This document shows positions 18,330 through 27,773 of a stretch of 64,000 bases of DNA, piece by piece (position 1 is the stretch's first letter; the number at the start of each line of letters is the position of its first letter). The translations under genes were made by a program, and so were the position numbers. Origin of the DNA: Robiginitomaculum sp. GTDB taxonomy: Bacteria; Pseudomonadota; Alphaproteobacteria; Caulobacterales; Maricaulaceae. The notes beneath the pieces were generated by a model. It worked only from the letters and a program-made list of their open reading frames with translations, was not told where the DNA came from and did not search any database. The stretch lies in assembly GCA_021776515.1 (NCBI GenBank), contig JAJFFS010000008.1:124001-188000 (forward strand). The letters run 5' to 3'.

Positions 18330-19493
18330 TCAAAGTGACCTCGCGATAAGCAGTTTCATAATTTCATTGGTGCCGCCGTAAATGCGTTGCACGCGGGCAT
18401 CGGTGAACATGCGGGCGATGGGGTATTCTTCCATATAGCCATAACCGCCAAAGAGTTGCAGGCATTCGTCCATCACCTTGCCTTCCACATCCGTGACCCA
18501 GTATTTGGCCATGGAGGCGGTAGAGGCGTCCAGTTCACCCTTCATCAGGCGTTCGGCGCAATGATAGGTGAAGGTTTTGGCCACCGTGGTGATGGTTTTG
18601 CATTCTGCCAGTTTGAACTGGGTATTTTGGAACGCCATGATCGGCTTTTTGAACGCAGTGCGTTCCTTGGTATAGGCAATGGTTTCGCGCAAGGCACGTT
18701 CCATGGAACCTACCGCCTGTACAGCAATGTTCAGGCGCTCTTGCGGCAATTGATCCATAAGCTGGAAAAAACCCTGGCCTTCCTCGGTGCCTAAAAGCGC
18801 ATCGGCGGGCAGATCAACTTCATCAAAGAAAAGCTCTGACGTATCTTGTGCGTGATGACCTATTTTATCCAGATTACGACCGCGTTTAAAGCCCTCCGCA
18901 CCATCGGTTTCCACCACCATGAGCGAGACGCCTTTGGCACCGTCTTCATTGCCGGTTTTGGCCACGACGATGATCAAATTGGCGGTGCCGCCATTGGTGA
19001 TGAAGGTTTTTGAGCCGTTCAGCACATAGCCATTACCGGACTTTTTGGCCGTTGTGCGTATGCCTTGCAGATCAGAGCCGGCACCTGGTTCGGTCATGGC
19101 AATGGCACCCACCATCTCGCCAGAGGCCAGTTTGGGTAACCATTTGTGTTTTTGTTCCTCGGTGCCGTAATGCAAAATATAAGGTGCGACAATGGCATTG
19201 TGTAACGAGATGCCAAAACCTTCGACACCGGCGCGAGGCATCTCTTCCATGATGATCATTTCATGGCGGTAATCACCGCCTGTGCCGCCATATTCTTCGG
19301 GCATGGAGGCACATAACAGGCCCATGGCCCCGGCCTTGTTCCAGGCCTCGCGGTCAACAATGCCGTTTTTGCGCCATTTCTCCGAATGCGGGGCGCATTC
19401 GCGTTCATAAAACCCGAAAGTGGCATCGCGGAAGATGTTGATATCTTCCTCAGAATACCAATCGGGAAGGGGAAAATCCAAAGCTTCAGACAT
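18330..19493 (-). CDS. Acyl-CoA dehydrogenase
   Basis: A FAD-dependent dehydrogenase of 387 residues, the standard tetrameric class. Signatures are [18 protein letters not shown] (FAD/substrate loop), FITNGG and the C-terminal [20 protein letters not shown] with [15 protein letters not shown]. It introduces the alpha-beta double bond into acyl-CoA and passes electrons to ETF. Its start is one base downstream of the stop of the larger acyl-CoA dehydrogenase gene, so the two are coupled. Chain-length preference cannot be read from the sequence. Confidence 0.93.
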   Translation of the reverse strand: MSEALDFPLPDWYSEEDINIFRDATFGFYERECAPHSEKWRKNGIVDREAWNKAGAMGLLCASMPEEYGGTGGDYRHEMIIMEEMPRAGVEGFGISLHNAIVAPYILHYGTEEQKHKWLPKLASGEMVGAIAMTEPGAGSDLQGIRTTAKKSGNGYVLNGSKTFITNGGTANLIIVVAKTGNEDGAKGVSLMVVETDGAEGFKRGRNLDKIGHHAQDTSELFFDEVDLPADALLGTEEGQGFFQLMDQLPQERLNIAVQAVGSMERALRETIAYTKERTAFKKPIMAFQNTQFKLAECKTITTVAKTFTYHCAERLMKGELDASTASMAKYWVTDVEGKVMDECLQLFGGYGYMEEYPIARMFTDARVQRIYGGTNEIMKLLIARSL

Positions 19494-19494
19494 A

Positions 19495-21276
19495 TTAAAA
19501 CTCGCTTTCGTCTAGTGCCATCAGGTTTTCTGCGCCAGCTTCGATTTTGCCAAGATGAAGGGCTGTCGCCGGTAAAACATGGCTCAGGAAAAACGCACCG
19601 GTTTTAATCTTGGTGGCGTAAAATGGTTCTTTGCCAGCTTTGGCCAGGGCAATTTTCGCCATGCGTGCCCACATATAACTAAGGGCTGTCAGGGCGAAGA
19701 GGTGCAAAAACTCGTGACTGGCGGCACCGGCATTATCGAAATTAGACAAGCTGTTTTCCATCAACCAGGTGGTCGCGGTATTCAGATCGCCGCGCGCAGC
19801 GCCAAGGCCATCAATAAAGGGTTTCAGATCTGCATCATCGCCATTTTCAGCAATGAAGGCATCCAGCTCGCCGATAAAGGTCATAATCGGACGACCACCG
19901 TGCATGGCCAGCTTGCGACCCACCAGATCCAGCGCCTGAACGCCATTGGCACCCTCATAGATCATACCAATGCGGGCATCACGTACAAATTGTGACATGC
20001 CCCATTCTTCAATATAGCCATGACCGCCATAAATTTGTTGGGCGTTGGTGGCATTGTGATAGCCGCGATCAGTGAGGTAGGCTTTGATAACCGGGGTCAA
20101 AAGCGCCATGTAATCACTACCTTTTTCGCGCACTTTTTCGTCTGGCGACAGTTCTTCCAGATCGCCATGCAAGGCGGTCCAGTAAAGAAATGCCCGGCAC
20201 CCTTCGGTAACGGATTTGCTTTCCAGCAACATGCGCCGCACATCAGGGTGCACAATGATGGGGTCTGCCGGGCCATCCGCATTCTTGGGTCCGGTTAACG
20301 AGCGTCCCTGTATGCGTTCCTTGGCGTAAGCGACGGCGTTTTGGTATGAGGCTTCTGACTGGCAAAGCCCCTGCATGCCGGTGCCCAGGCGTGCCGCATT
20401 CATCATCACAAACATCAGGCGCAAGCCTTTGTTTTCCTCGCCGATGAGATAGCCCTTGGCATCATCAAAGTTCATCGTGCAGGTGGAATTACCGTGAATA
20501 CCCATTTTATGCTCAATAGAGCCGCAGGACACGCCATTGCGTTCGCCAAGTGAGCCATCATCGTTTACCATCACCTTGGGCACAATGAAGAGAGAAATAC
20601 CCTTGGTGCCAGAAGGCGCACCTTCAATGCGGGCCAGCACCATGTGGATGATATTGTCGGTCAGATCATGCTCGCCGGACGAGATAAATATTTTCTGACC
20701 ACTGATTTTATAAGTGCCATCGGCCTGAGGCACGGCCCTGGTTTTCAAAAGCCCCAGATCCGTACCGCAATGCGGCTCGGTCAAATTCATCGTGCCGCCC
20801 CATTCACAAGACGTCATTTTATGCAGGTATTTTTCTTTCTGCTCAGGCGTGCCACCAGCAAGAATGGCCTCGACCGCGCCGCGTGTCAGGCCCGGATACA
20901 TGGCAAATGCTGTGTTGGCCGTGCTCATCATCTCGGAAACAGCTATGCCCAGAACACTGGGTAAGTCCTGCCCGCCAAACTCTGCTTCGGCACCCAATAG
21001 CGGCCAGCCATTTTCCACAAACTGATCGAAGGCGTCTTTGAACCCCGGCGGTGTGGTGACAGAAGCATCATCGTGGCGCACACAGCCCTGTTGATCGCCA
21101 ACCTGATTTAAGGGTTGCAATACCCCTTCGGCAAATTTGGCCGCTTCGTCCAGGATGGCGTCAGCCAGATCACGCGGCGCTTCGGAAAATTTAGGCAGAT
21201 CGCCATATTGCTCAATGTCCAGCACTTCATGAAGCAGGAATTTCATATCGCGGACGGGGGGGGAATAACTGGGCAT
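19495..21276 (-). CDS. Large acyl-CoA dehydrogenase (DmdC/FadE5-like family)
   Basis: A 593-residue acyl-CoA dehydrogenase with the extra C-terminal domain typical of the 590-600-residue class that includes FadE5 and the DMSP-pathway enzyme DmdC. Seen: MNLTEPHCGTDLGLLKTRAV, KIFISSGEHDLTDNIIHMVL, HKMGIHGNSTCTMNFD and YGGHGYIEEWGMSQFVRDAR, followed by IYEGANGVQALDL. The neighbouring beta-oxidation genes favour fatty acyl-CoA over methylmercaptopropionyl-CoA. It starts 9 bases after the MerR gene and is the second gene of the operon. Confidence 0.9.
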   Translation of the reverse strand: MPSYSPPVRDMKFLLHEVLDIEQYGDLPKFSEAPRDLADAILDEAAKFAEGVLQPLNQVGDQQGCVRHDDASVTTPPGFKDAFDQFVENGWPLLGAEAEFGGQDLPSVLGIAVSEMMSTANTAFAMYPGLTRGAVEAILAGGTPEQKEKYLHKMTSCEWGGTMNLTEPHCGTDLGLLKTRAVPQADGTYKISGQKIFISSGEHDLTDNIIHMVLARIEGAPSGTKGISLFIVPKVMVNDDGSLGERNGVSCGSIEHKMGIHGNSTCTMNFDDAKGYLIGEENKGLRLMFVMMNAARLGTGMQGLCQSEASYQNAVAYAKERIQGRSLTGPKNADGPADPIIVHPDVRRMLLESKSVTEGCRAFLYWTALHGDLEELSPDEKVREKGSDYMALLTPVIKAYLTDRGYHNATNAQQIYGGHGYIEEWGMSQFVRDARIGMIYEGANGVQALDLVGRKLAMHGGRPIMTFIGELDAFIAENGDDADLKPFIDGLGAARGDLNTATTWLMENSLSNFDNAGAASHEFLHLFALTALSYMWARMAKIALAKAGKEPFYATKIKTGAFFLSHVLPATALHLGKIEAGAENLMALDESEF

Positions 21277-21285
21277 GGGTTTCTC

Positions 21286-21741
21286 CTAATGTTCAAGTCG
21301 GGCGCGGGACAGTGCCTCAAAGGCGCGGGCGCGGGATTTAAGTTCTTCTGATGGTTCCAGGTCGGCCTGTCGGGCTTCCATCCAGGCACAGCCGGTCTCT
21401 AATTCCTCTATGGCATCGTCGATGTCGCGGCGCTGTTGTTTCAGCGCGTTGATGCGGGTGCGAAAACGTTTCAGCCATAACCCCAGATGCTGTGGACTAT
21501 CCGAGGTGATGGATTCAAGGTCCAGCATTTCGCGGATTTCATCGAGGCTGAAACCAACCCGTTTGCCCCGTAATACAAGGCGAAGACGGGCGCGATCAGC
21601 GGCGGAAAAAACGCGGGTTTGCCCATGACGCGAAGGGGTTAGCAGCCCCTTGTCTTCATAAAACCGCAACGCCCTAGCCGTGATCGAAAACTCTTCGGCC
21701 AGTTCGGAAATGGAATAGGTTTTTGATGCGTTATTGAGCAT
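21286..21741 (-). CDS. MerR-family regulator of the beta-oxidation operon
   Basis: A 151-residue protein with a MerR winged helix (YSISELAEEFSITARALRFY, EDKGLLTPSRHG, RVFSAADRARLRLVLRGKRV) and a C-terminal dimerisation helix. It lacks the clustered Cys of metal-sensing MerR proteins. It resembles LiuR-type regulators of branched-chain and fatty acyl-CoA catabolism. As the first gene of the fad cluster, with a palindrome 20 bases upstream, it probably autoregulates the operon in response to an acyl-CoA. Confidence 0.88.
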   Translation of the reverse strand: MLNNASKTYSISELAEEFSITARALRFYEDKGLLTPSRHGQTRVFSAADRARLRLVLRGKRVGFSLDEIREMLDLESITSDSPQHLGLWLKRFRTRINALKQQRRDIDDAIEELETGCAWMEARQADLEPSEELKSRARAFEALSRARLEH

Positions 21742-21760
21742 GAAGTGTTGTTATATTACG

Positions 21761-21776
21761 TTTACGTTAACGTCAA
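21761..21776. promoter_or_regulatory. Candidate MerR (LiuR-like) operator
   Basis: TTTACGTTAACGTCAA is a near-perfect 16-base palindrome centred on GTTAAC, 20 bases upstream of the MerR start codon. The ACGTTAACGT core fits published descriptions of LiuR-type binding sites as I recall them. Position and neighbours make this the likely control site of the beta-oxidation operon. Confidence 0.65.
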
Positions 21777-21813
21777 GAAAAGAGTTGCCTGAGCTGTAAT
21801 TTTGTTATCTTTT

Positions 21814-21884
21814 CCTCGTCTTTCGACAAGCTCAAGATGAGGAAAGAAATACAGACCTCATCCTGAGCTTGTCGAAAGACGAGG
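21814..21884. repeat. Inverted pair of CCTCATCCTGAGCTTGTCG-type repeats
   Basis: CCTCGTCTTTCGACAAGCTC...GATGAGG and CCTCATCCTGAGCTTGTCGA...GACGAGG are reverse complements of each other with one mismatch, separated by about 13 bases, and would form a long hairpin. The same repeat family recurs at 60283-60352. It lies between the divergent MerR and GNAT genes. Confidence 0.85.
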
Positions 21885-21963
21885 TGACATGGCAACCACA
21901 CTCAAACTCCGGATAATGCCAAAAAAATTTCCGCAGGTGGTACATTTCAACTAAGATCGCACC

Positions 21964-22503
21964 ATGCAAACAAACGCCCTCACCCACCGACTTGCCGCAG
22001 AAGCTGATCTGCCCGCTCTGCACCATTTGATGAAGCGCGCCATGACCAACTTCCTGCCTGATTTTCTTGAGCCCGAGCAGGTTGAGGCCAGTTTCGAGAT
22101 CATGGGCGTGGATTCGCGCCTAATTGCAGATGGCACGTACTTTACGGTGTTTGACGGGGATGCACTGGCAGGATGCGGGGGCTGGTCGCGCCGCGAAACC
22201 CTGTTTGGCGGCGACCATACCTTCGGGCGCAATCCGCGCCTGCTGGACCCGGTGGGCGAGGCCGCCCGGGTACGGGCCATGTACACCGACCCGGATCATG
22301 CCCGAAAAGGCGTGGGGCGTTTGATCCTTAAACTATGCGAAGATGCGGCGCGGGCGGAAAACTTTACCCGTGCCGAGCTTGCCGCCACTGCCGCCGGTGT
22401 GCCGCTTTATAAAGCCTGTGGCTACGCGCCTATGCGCGCCTGGGACGAGGTCACCAGTACTGGCGTGCCGGTACCGCTGGTGTTGATGGGCAAGGGTTTG
22501 TGA
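21964..22503 (+). CDS. GNAT-family N-acetyltransferase
   Basis: A 179-residue acetyltransferase with the GNAT fold. The acetyl-CoA binding loop is visible as MYTDPDHARKGVGRLILKL (R-x-x-G-x-G/A), preceded by the beta4 strand region VRAMYTD and followed by ACGYAPM. The substrate is unknown. It is divergent from the MerR operon and downstream of the repeat pair, standing alone. Confidence 0.88.
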   Translation: MQTNALTHRLAAEADLPALHHLMKRAMTNFLPDFLEPEQVEASFEIMGVDSRLIADGTYFTVFDGDALAGCGGWSRRETLFGGDHTFGRNPRLLDPVGEAARVRAMYTDPDHARKGVGRLILKLCEDAARAENFTRAELAATAAGVPLYKACGYAPMRAWDEVTSTGVPVPLVLMGKGL

Positions 22504-22548
22504 AGATCGCTCGCCCATGAATATTTGTCATTGCAGCACATAAAATGC

Positions 22549-22974
22549 TTACCGTTCCAGCACGTCCAGTGCCAGGCGGATCAGAGCTGGTTGACGGTTT
22601 ACGTGGGTTTTTTGGTAAATATTGTGCAATTGGTTGCGCACGGTATTGCGGCTGACATTGCGCTCACGGGCAATATCGACAAGGTTTTTCCCATTCACAA
22701 GAAGCAATACCAGACTGGCCTCAGCCTGGCTTAAATCCATAGCGTCTTGCAGGCGCAATAAATCACTTTCCTGGTTATCTATGGATTTGATATAATCGTT
22801 GATAGCGGTTTCAAAATCCGGTGGGATGAAGTCAAGTATTTCACCAAGCCGTACTTCAAAGTCGGGATAGAGTTTCACATAACTCCGAAAGTAAAAACTA
22901 CGTTCCAGAATTGACATTAACGCCTTGGTTTGGTCATCGCTCAGACCATCACCCATTTCATTGGCCGTTTTCAA
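22549..22974 (-). CDS. LuxR-type HTH transcriptional regulator
   Basis: A 141-residue protein whose last 65 residues form a LuxR/GerE helix-turn-helix (MDLSQAEASLVLLLVNGK, VDIARERNVSRNTVRNQLHN, YQKTHVNRQPALIRLAL). The N-terminal half is acidic with no recognised sensor domain. The start used is a TTG with GAGAG 7 bases upstream. ATG 22956 is an alternative without a ribosome-binding site. It is divergent from the hydrolase-like gene, which may be its target. Confidence 0.78.
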   Translation of the reverse strand: MKTANEMGDGLSDDQTKALMSILERSFYFRSYVKLYPDFEVRLGEILDFIPPDFETAINDYIKSIDNQESDLLRLQDAMDLSQAEASLVLLLVNGKNLVDIARERNVSRNTVRNQLHNIYQKTHVNRQPALIRLALDVLER

Positions 22975-23090
22975 TGTAATGCTCTCGTTTGTCAGAATAT
23001 GTTACACTATCACTATACTATTGTGATTGGGCTTGTCGTGTTTAAATAATTCCAAAATTACATTTTTATGATGATGAGAATAGTTATCTG

Positions 23091-23888
23091 GTGTTACATA
23101 GCCTTATGGATGTTGCTGTAAAAATACGAAGCGTAAAAGAGACACCCTGTCCGGTAAAATGGATAACCCCTTTGGGCATAAAACCAAAAGGGCTTTTGCT
23201 CTATGTTCATGGCGGTTCTTTTACACTGGCGGCATCGCCATTAATCACCAATATGGTGTGCGAAATTGCGCAAAAAAGCGGCTTTGACGTACTCATGCCG
23301 GAATACCGTCTGGCCCCGGAACACCCGTGTCCCGCTGCGATAGAAGATGTGCAGGCTATTTATAGTTGGGCCCTGGAGCAGGGGCATGACCCAAAAACAA
23401 TTGTGTTTACCGGCGAGCAGGCTGGTGCCTGCATTGCCCTTGCCAGTTTACAACAATGCCAAAAAGAAGGGTTGCCCATGCCGGCTGGCGTGGTGCTGTT
23501 TTCCCCTCTGGTGGATTTGACGCTTGATAATTGGGCAATTGTATTCAGAGGGATGTCAACACCAGCGCATTCGCGTGAACTGCTGGCTATTGCCATATGG
23601 CTTTATCTGGGTGTTCACGGGACCCCTATGGCGGCAAGTGACCCGTTGGCGTCACCTTTGTTTGGCGCCATGGAAGGCTTGCCTCCAATGTTGATACAGG
23701 CCCGCGGTGACACATTCACGCTGGCAGACTCAAAACGGTTGCTCAGCGCTTTCAAGAAGGCGGGGGGGGAGGCCACTTTGAACATCTGGCCGGAAAATGC
23801 GCATCTGTGGGAGCGCTACAAACCTGAAAACTATGGCTCGCTTGTTGAGGCAAGTGTGGAGTTTATAGAAGAGCTTTTGCAAAAATAG
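23091..23888 (+). CDS. HSL-type alpha/beta hydrolase lacking the catalytic serine
   Basis: A 265-residue protein of the hormone-sensitive-lipase branch. The oxyanion motif is YVHGGSF (usually HGGG), followed by VLMPEYRLAPEHPCPAAIED. The nucleophile elbow, normally GDSAGG, reads GEQAGA, so Ser is replaced by Gln. The acid residue region (QARGDTFTLAD) and a His (NAHLWERY) remain. The N-terminus is short compared with the 300-320-residue family norm. It is therefore probably a pseudoenzyme or has another activity. The start is GTG with a poor ribosome-binding site. ATG 23106 is possible. Confidence 0.75.
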   Translation: MLHSLMDVAVKIRSVKETPCPVKWITPLGIKPKGLLLYVHGGSFTLAASPLITNMVCEIAQKSGFDVLMPEYRLAPEHPCPAAIEDVQAIYSWALEQGHDPKTIVFTGEQAGACIALASLQQCQKEGLPMPAGVVLFSPLVDLTLDNWAIVFRGMSTPAHSRELLAIAIWLYLGVHGTPMAASDPLASPLFGAMEGLPPMLIQARGDTFTLADSKRLLSAFKKAGGEATLNIWPENAHLWERYKPENYGSLVEASVEFIEELLQK

Positions 23889-23921
23889 CTTTGCCGCAAG
23901 ATAATTTCCCCACACTCATCC

Positions 23922-23951
23922 CTTGACTCCCAACCCACTCTTTCCTACCTC
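23922..23951 (+). promoter_or_regulatory. Putative heat-shock promoter of groESL
   Basis: CTTGAC at 23922-23927, a 17-base spacer and CTACCT at 23945-23950 fit loosely the alphaproteobacterial RpoH promoter form (CTTG-N17-CYTAT). It ends about 10 bases before the CIRCE palindrome, so transcription would start at or just upstream of CIRCE, as usual for groESL. Confidence 0.5.
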
Positions 23952-23960
23952 CCCCATGCG

Positions 23961-23987
23961 TTAGCAGCCGGGTGGGTAGAGTGCTAA
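23961..23987 (+). promoter_or_regulatory. CIRCE element (HrcA operator)
   Basis: TTAGCAGCC-N9-GAGTGCTAA matches the CIRCE consensus TTAGCACTC-N9-GAGTGCTAA with a perfect right arm and two changes at the end of the left arm. It lies 62 bases upstream of groES. HrcA should bind it and repress groESL when unstressed GroEL is plentiful. No hrcA gene is in the window. Confidence 0.9.
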
Positions 23988-24049
23988 TAATTTTGCCTGC
24001 GGCGCGTTGACCACGGTTATAATTTTGGAAAAACACGGAGACGATGACT

Positions 24050-24337
24050 ATGACATTCCGTCCTTTGCACGACCGCGTGCTCGTTAAGCGGATCGAAGAA
24101 GAAGAAAAAACGGCTGGCGGGATTATTATTCCTGATACAGCCAAGGAAAAACCACAAGAAGGCGAAGTTGTCGCCGTTGGTGCTGGCTCCAAAGATGATG
24201 ATGGCAAGGTTACGGCGCTGGACGTCAAGGCTGGCGATCGCATCCTGTTTGGTAAATGGTCTGGCTCTGAAGTCACATTGGGCGGCGATGAGCTGTTGAT
24301 CATGAAAGAATCCGATATTCTGGGCATTCTGGGTTAA
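24050..24337 (+). CDS. groES: Co-chaperonin GroES
   Basis: The GroES lid of the GroEL chaperonin. Signatures: [37 protein letters not shown], the mobile loop region, and [10 protein letters not shown]. From ATG 24050 it is 95 residues, the standard length, with GGAG 9 bases upstream. ATG 24044 would add two residues and sits too close to the Shine-Dalgarno. It is the first gene of groESL, under CIRCE. Confidence 0.96.
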   Translation: MTFRPLHDRVLVKRIEEEEKTAGGIIIPDTAKEKPQEGEVVAVGAGSKDDDGKVTALDVKAGDRILFGKWSGSEVTLGGDELLIMKESDILGILG

Positions 24338-24387
24338 GCGCCCCGCACCTGTCACAATCATTCACATTATTAAGTTAGGAAATTACA

Positions 24388-26046
24388 ATGGCTGCTAAAG
24401 AAGTTCTCTTTGAAGCTGCGGCGCGCGATCGCATGATGCGCGGCGTCGATGTTCTTGCCAATGCGGTAAGAGTTACCCTGGGCCCCAAAGGCCGTAATGT
24501 TGTTCTCGATAAATCCTTTGGTGCGCCCCGCACCACCAAGGACGGCGTAACCGTCGCCAAAGAGATCGAGCTGGAAGACAAGTTTGAAAACATGGGCGCA
24601 CAAATGCTGCGCGAAGTGGCCTCCAAGGCCAATGATGTTGCCGGTGACGGCACCACCACCGCCACCGTCTTGGCGCAATCCATCGTTTCCGAAGGCATGA
24701 AGCGCGTTGCCGCTGGCATGAACCCTATGGACCTGAAACGCGGTGTTGATGCTGCGGTTTCCGAAGTTGTCAAAGACATCGTCAAGAAGGCTAAAAAGGT
24801 CAAAACCAACGAAGAAATTGCGCAGGTTGGTTCTATCTCTGCCAATGGCGAACGTGAAATTGGCGACATGATTGCCAAGGCCATGGAAAAAGTTGGCAAT
24901 GAAGGCGTCATCACTGTTGAAGAAGCCAAATCACTGGATACCGAGCTGGACGTTGTTGAAGGCATGCAGTTTGACCGTGGCTATCTGTCCCCATACTTCA
25001 TTACCGACCCGGACAAGATGATCTCTGTCATGGAAGATCCACTGATCCTTCTGCACGAGAAAAAACTTGCCAACCTGCAAGCCATGCTGCCCATTCTGGA
25101 AGCTGTGGTTCAGGCTTCTCGTCCACTGATCATCATTGCCGAAGACATTGAAGGCGAAGCGCTGGCAACTCTGGTTGTCAACAAGCTGCGCGGTGGTCTG
25201 AAAATCGCGGCTGTCAAAGCCCCTGGTTTTGGCGATCGTCGTAAAGCCATGCTCGAAGACATTGCCATCCTCACCGGTGGTCAGGTGATCTCCGAAGATC
25301 TGGGCATCAAGCTGGAAAACGTCACCATGGACATGCTGGGTTCCGCCAAGAAGGTTTCCATCACCAAGGACGACACCACCATTGTTGATGGTTCTGGAGA
25401 CAAGGACGGCATTGGAGCCCGTATTTCTCAAATCCGCCGTCAGATCGAAGATACATCTTCTGATTATGACAAGGAAAAGCTGCAAGAACGTCTGGCCAAG
25501 CTGGCTGGCGGCGTTGCGGTGATCAAGGTTGGCGGTGCCACCGAGATCGAAGTGAAGGAACGCAAAGACCGCGTCGAAGATGCGCTTAATGCTACCCGCG
25601 CTGCGGTTGAAGAAGGTATTGTTCCCGGCGGTGGCTCTGCCCTGCTGCGTGCGTCCAAGTTCATTAACGCCGAAGGCGCCAATGATGACCAGAAGGCCGG
25701 TATCGACATTGTTCGCCGTGCCTTGCAAGCGCCGGTTCGCCAAATCGCTCAAAACGCTGGTGCTGAAGGTTCCATCGTTGTCGGTCAAATTCTTGACTCG
25801 AAAAGTGCGACCTTTGGTTATGATGCGCAAAACGATGTTTATGTCGATATGGTCGAAGCCGGCATTATTGACCCGGTCAAGGTTGTGCGTTCTGCCTTGC
25901 AAAACGCAGCATCCGTTGCCGGTCTGATCATCACCACCGAAGCGGCTGTGGCCGATGCCCCGAAAAAGGAAGGCGCTGCTGCTGGCGGCGGCATGCCTGA
26001 CATGGGCGGCATGGGCGGAATGGGTGGCATGGGCGGCATGATGTAA
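24388..26046 (+). CDS. groEL: Chaperonin GroEL
   Basis: A 552-residue 60 kDa chaperonin subunit that folds client proteins in an ATP-driven double ring. Seen: KDVLF-like start, [17 protein letters not shown], the nucleotide-binding [27 protein letters not shown] and the Gly-Gly-Met tail ([13 protein letters not shown]). It follows groES by 50 bases and is closed by a strong terminator. A long antisense open frame opposite codons 180-500 is a codon-bias shadow. Confidence 0.98.
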   Translation: MAAKEVLFEAAARDRMMRGVDVLANAVRVTLGPKGRNVVLDKSFGAPRTTKDGVTVAKEIELEDKFENMGAQMLREVASKANDVAGDGTTTATVLAQSIVSEGMKRVAAGMNPMDLKRGVDAAVSEVVKDIVKKAKKVKTNEEIAQVGSISANGEREIGDMIAKAMEKVGNEGVITVEEAKSLDTELDVVEGMQFDRGYLSPYFITDPDKMISVMEDPLILLHEKKLANLQAMLPILEAVVQASRPLIIIAEDIEGEALATLVVNKLRGGLKIAAVKAPGFGDRRKAMLEDIAILTGGQVISEDLGIKLENVTMDMLGSAKKVSITKDDTTIVDGSGDKDGIGARISQIRRQIEDTSSDYDKEKLQERLAKLAGGVAVIKVGGATEIEVKERKDRVEDALNATRAAVEEGIVPGGGSALLRASKFINAEGANDDQKAGIDIVRRALQAPVRQIAQNAGAEGSIVVGQILDSKSATFGYDAQNDVYVDMVEAGIIDPVKVVRSALQNAASVAGLIITTEAAVADAPKKEGAAAGGGMPDMGGMGGMGGMGGMM

Positions 26047-26086
26047 TCATGTTCGTTCCGGTTCACCCCGGTCCAAACCAATTCAG

Positions 26087-26119
26087 AAGGGCGGCTCATC
26101 ACGGGCCGCCCTTTTTGTT
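26087..26119 (+). terminator. Rho-independent terminator of groESL
   Basis: AAGGGCGGC (26087-26095) pairs with GCCGCCCTT (26105-26113) across a 9-base loop, followed by TTTTGTTTT. It lies 41 bases after the groEL stop codon, a classic intrinsic terminator. Confidence 0.92.
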
Positions 26120-26212
26120 TTGGCGGTACAGGGAAATTCCTTTCTTTCAGGACTGTTTTTGGGCACAATGAAAAACTATGAAAACAATCTGAAGACTGTT
26201 GGGAAAATCTCT

Positions 26213-27619
26213 ATGAAATATAGCTGGGTCGCTTTTATATTTGTTTCTCTGGCGGCCTGTACATCAGCGCCGCTGCCTCTTTCAGAGTATGAAGGGCTTT
26301 ATGAATACGAAAATGAGACCACTCTCATTTTTGTTGCCGGGCCAAAACGGGAGGCCTTATACGCATCGATTAATGACGCCCGGTATCCTCTCCGGCCTTC
26401 CAAAAAGGATATCTTTTTAAATTCTGGCGATGTTGAAGTTCAATTTGTCCGGGATGCAGAGGGTAGCATCACGGGATATCGCGAGAACAAAGCAAAAGAA
26501 GATGCAAATAATCCGGTATTTGCGCTATTGGACGCGAACCAGAAATTACCGCCATCCATTTGGGTGGCCAAACCCGTCGCTGCACCATTTCCCTATTTTT
26601 ACGTCCCGCCAAACGATTTGCAAGACGGCCTGCCGGTGCAAGCTTTGCATGGGAATGATCTCTTAATCCCTCACCTCACTGAAATGACAAACGCCCTCTA
26701 TGAAGAGACCTACCCGTATACGCAAAGCGTTTTGGTTTTTCATGATGGCGCGCTGGTTTACGAAGAATATTTCTATGAATTCGATCAAAGCAAACAGCAT
26801 CAGTTGCGGTCTGCAACAAAAACGCTCATGGCCCTTTTGGCCGGTATAGCGATCGATCAAGGTCTCATTCCAACGATAGATGACCCGGTGCTTCCCTTTT
26901 TTCATGAGTATACCAATTTAGAAAACCTCGATGCCCGCAAAACAAGCATCACCATACGGGACTTGCTGACAATGCAGTCGGGGCTTGAGTGCAATGATTG
27001 GGACGAGACCTCAGTCGGCAACGAAAGCAAGATGATATATTCGGATGATTGGGCGCGATTTATATTGGACCTGCCGATGGCCAATGAACCTGGAACTGTC
27101 GGCTCATACTGCTCAGGAAACGTCGCTATTATTGGGCGAATTATTGAGAAAGCTACCGGGAAACCCCTTAAAGAATTTGCCGATGAATTTTTATTCGAGC
27201 CATTGGGTATTCATGATTATCAATGGGACTTTCGACCAGATCGATCAAATGTCGACAATTTTACGCAAGCATGGTTGCGGCCCCGCGACATGATGAAAAT
27301 CGGCGTCCTTATTTTCGATGGCGGGGAGTGGAATGATCAACGAATTGTCTCAAGCGCGTGGATTGAAGAATTGACCAATGCTCAATCAAAAATTGGGGAC
27401 ACGCCATATGGTTACTTTTTTTGGGGTCGTTACATATTTCCGGACGGCAAGAACCGAATTGAAATCCCACAAATGTCAGGCAATGGGGGTCAGAAGGTGA
27501 TTGTTCTGAAAGAGCAAAACGCTGTGATTGTCCTGACCGGAGGGAATTATAATAAATCCTCTCATACAAATGAGTTACTTGCGAACCATATATTAAAGGG
27601 GTTGCCGACAGTTAAATAA
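26213..27619 (+). CDS. Beta-lactamase-family serine hydrolase, lipoprotein
   Basis: About 468 residues. The signal peptide ends in SLAAC, a lipobox, so it should be membrane-anchored. An N-terminal beta-rich region (about 25-130) precedes a class-C beta-lactamase/6-aminohexanoate-dimer-hydrolase-like domain. The SxxK motif is RSATKTLM and the YxN-like motif is SYCSGNVAIIG. In place of the usual HxG triad there is MSGNGGQKVIVL. ATG 26213 gives a proper signal peptide. In-frame starts upstream at 26120 and 26168 overlap or closely follow the groEL terminator. The substrate is unknown. Confidence 0.83.
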   Translation: MKYSWVAFIFVSLAACTSAPLPLSEYEGLYEYENETTLIFVAGPKREALYASINDARYPLRPSKKDIFLNSGDVEVQFVRDAEGSITGYRENKAKEDANNPVFALLDANQKLPPSIWVAKPVAAPFPYFYVPPNDLQDGLPVQALHGNDLLIPHLTEMTNALYEETYPYTQSVLVFHDGALVYEEYFYEFDQSKQHQLRSATKTLMALLAGIAIDQGLIPTIDDPVLPFFHEYTNLENLDARKTSITIRDLLTMQSGLECNDWDETSVGNESKMIYSDDWARFILDLPMANEPGTVGSYCSGNVAIIGRIIEKATGKPLKEFADEFLFEPLGIHDYQWDFRPDRSNVDNFTQAWLRPRDMMKIGVLIFDGGEWNDQRIVSSAWIEELTNAQSKIGDTPYGYFFWGRYIFPDGKNRIEIPQMSGNGGQKVIVLKEQNAVIVLTGGNYNKSSHTNELLANHILKGLPTVK

Positions 27620-27773
27620 GGTGTCGATTCATAAAGAGCATCTTCATTACCTTTTCAGGCGAAATTACAAACTCGCCCCTTGCCAAACTACATATTTATT
27701 GTTATTCGATATGGGCTGGGGAGCGCAATACGGAATGGACACAGAATCTATTTCGCCATAACTGGAGCGCTCG

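Noticed and set aside
19495-21276. DmdC of the DMSP demethylation pathway
   Set aside because: The family matches in length, but no dmdA, dmdB or dmdD is present and the neighbours are fatty-acid oxidation genes.
24931-25902. 323-codon open frame antisense to groEL
   Set aside because: It mirrors groEL codon bias in the complementary frame and shows no recognisable domain or ribosome-binding site.
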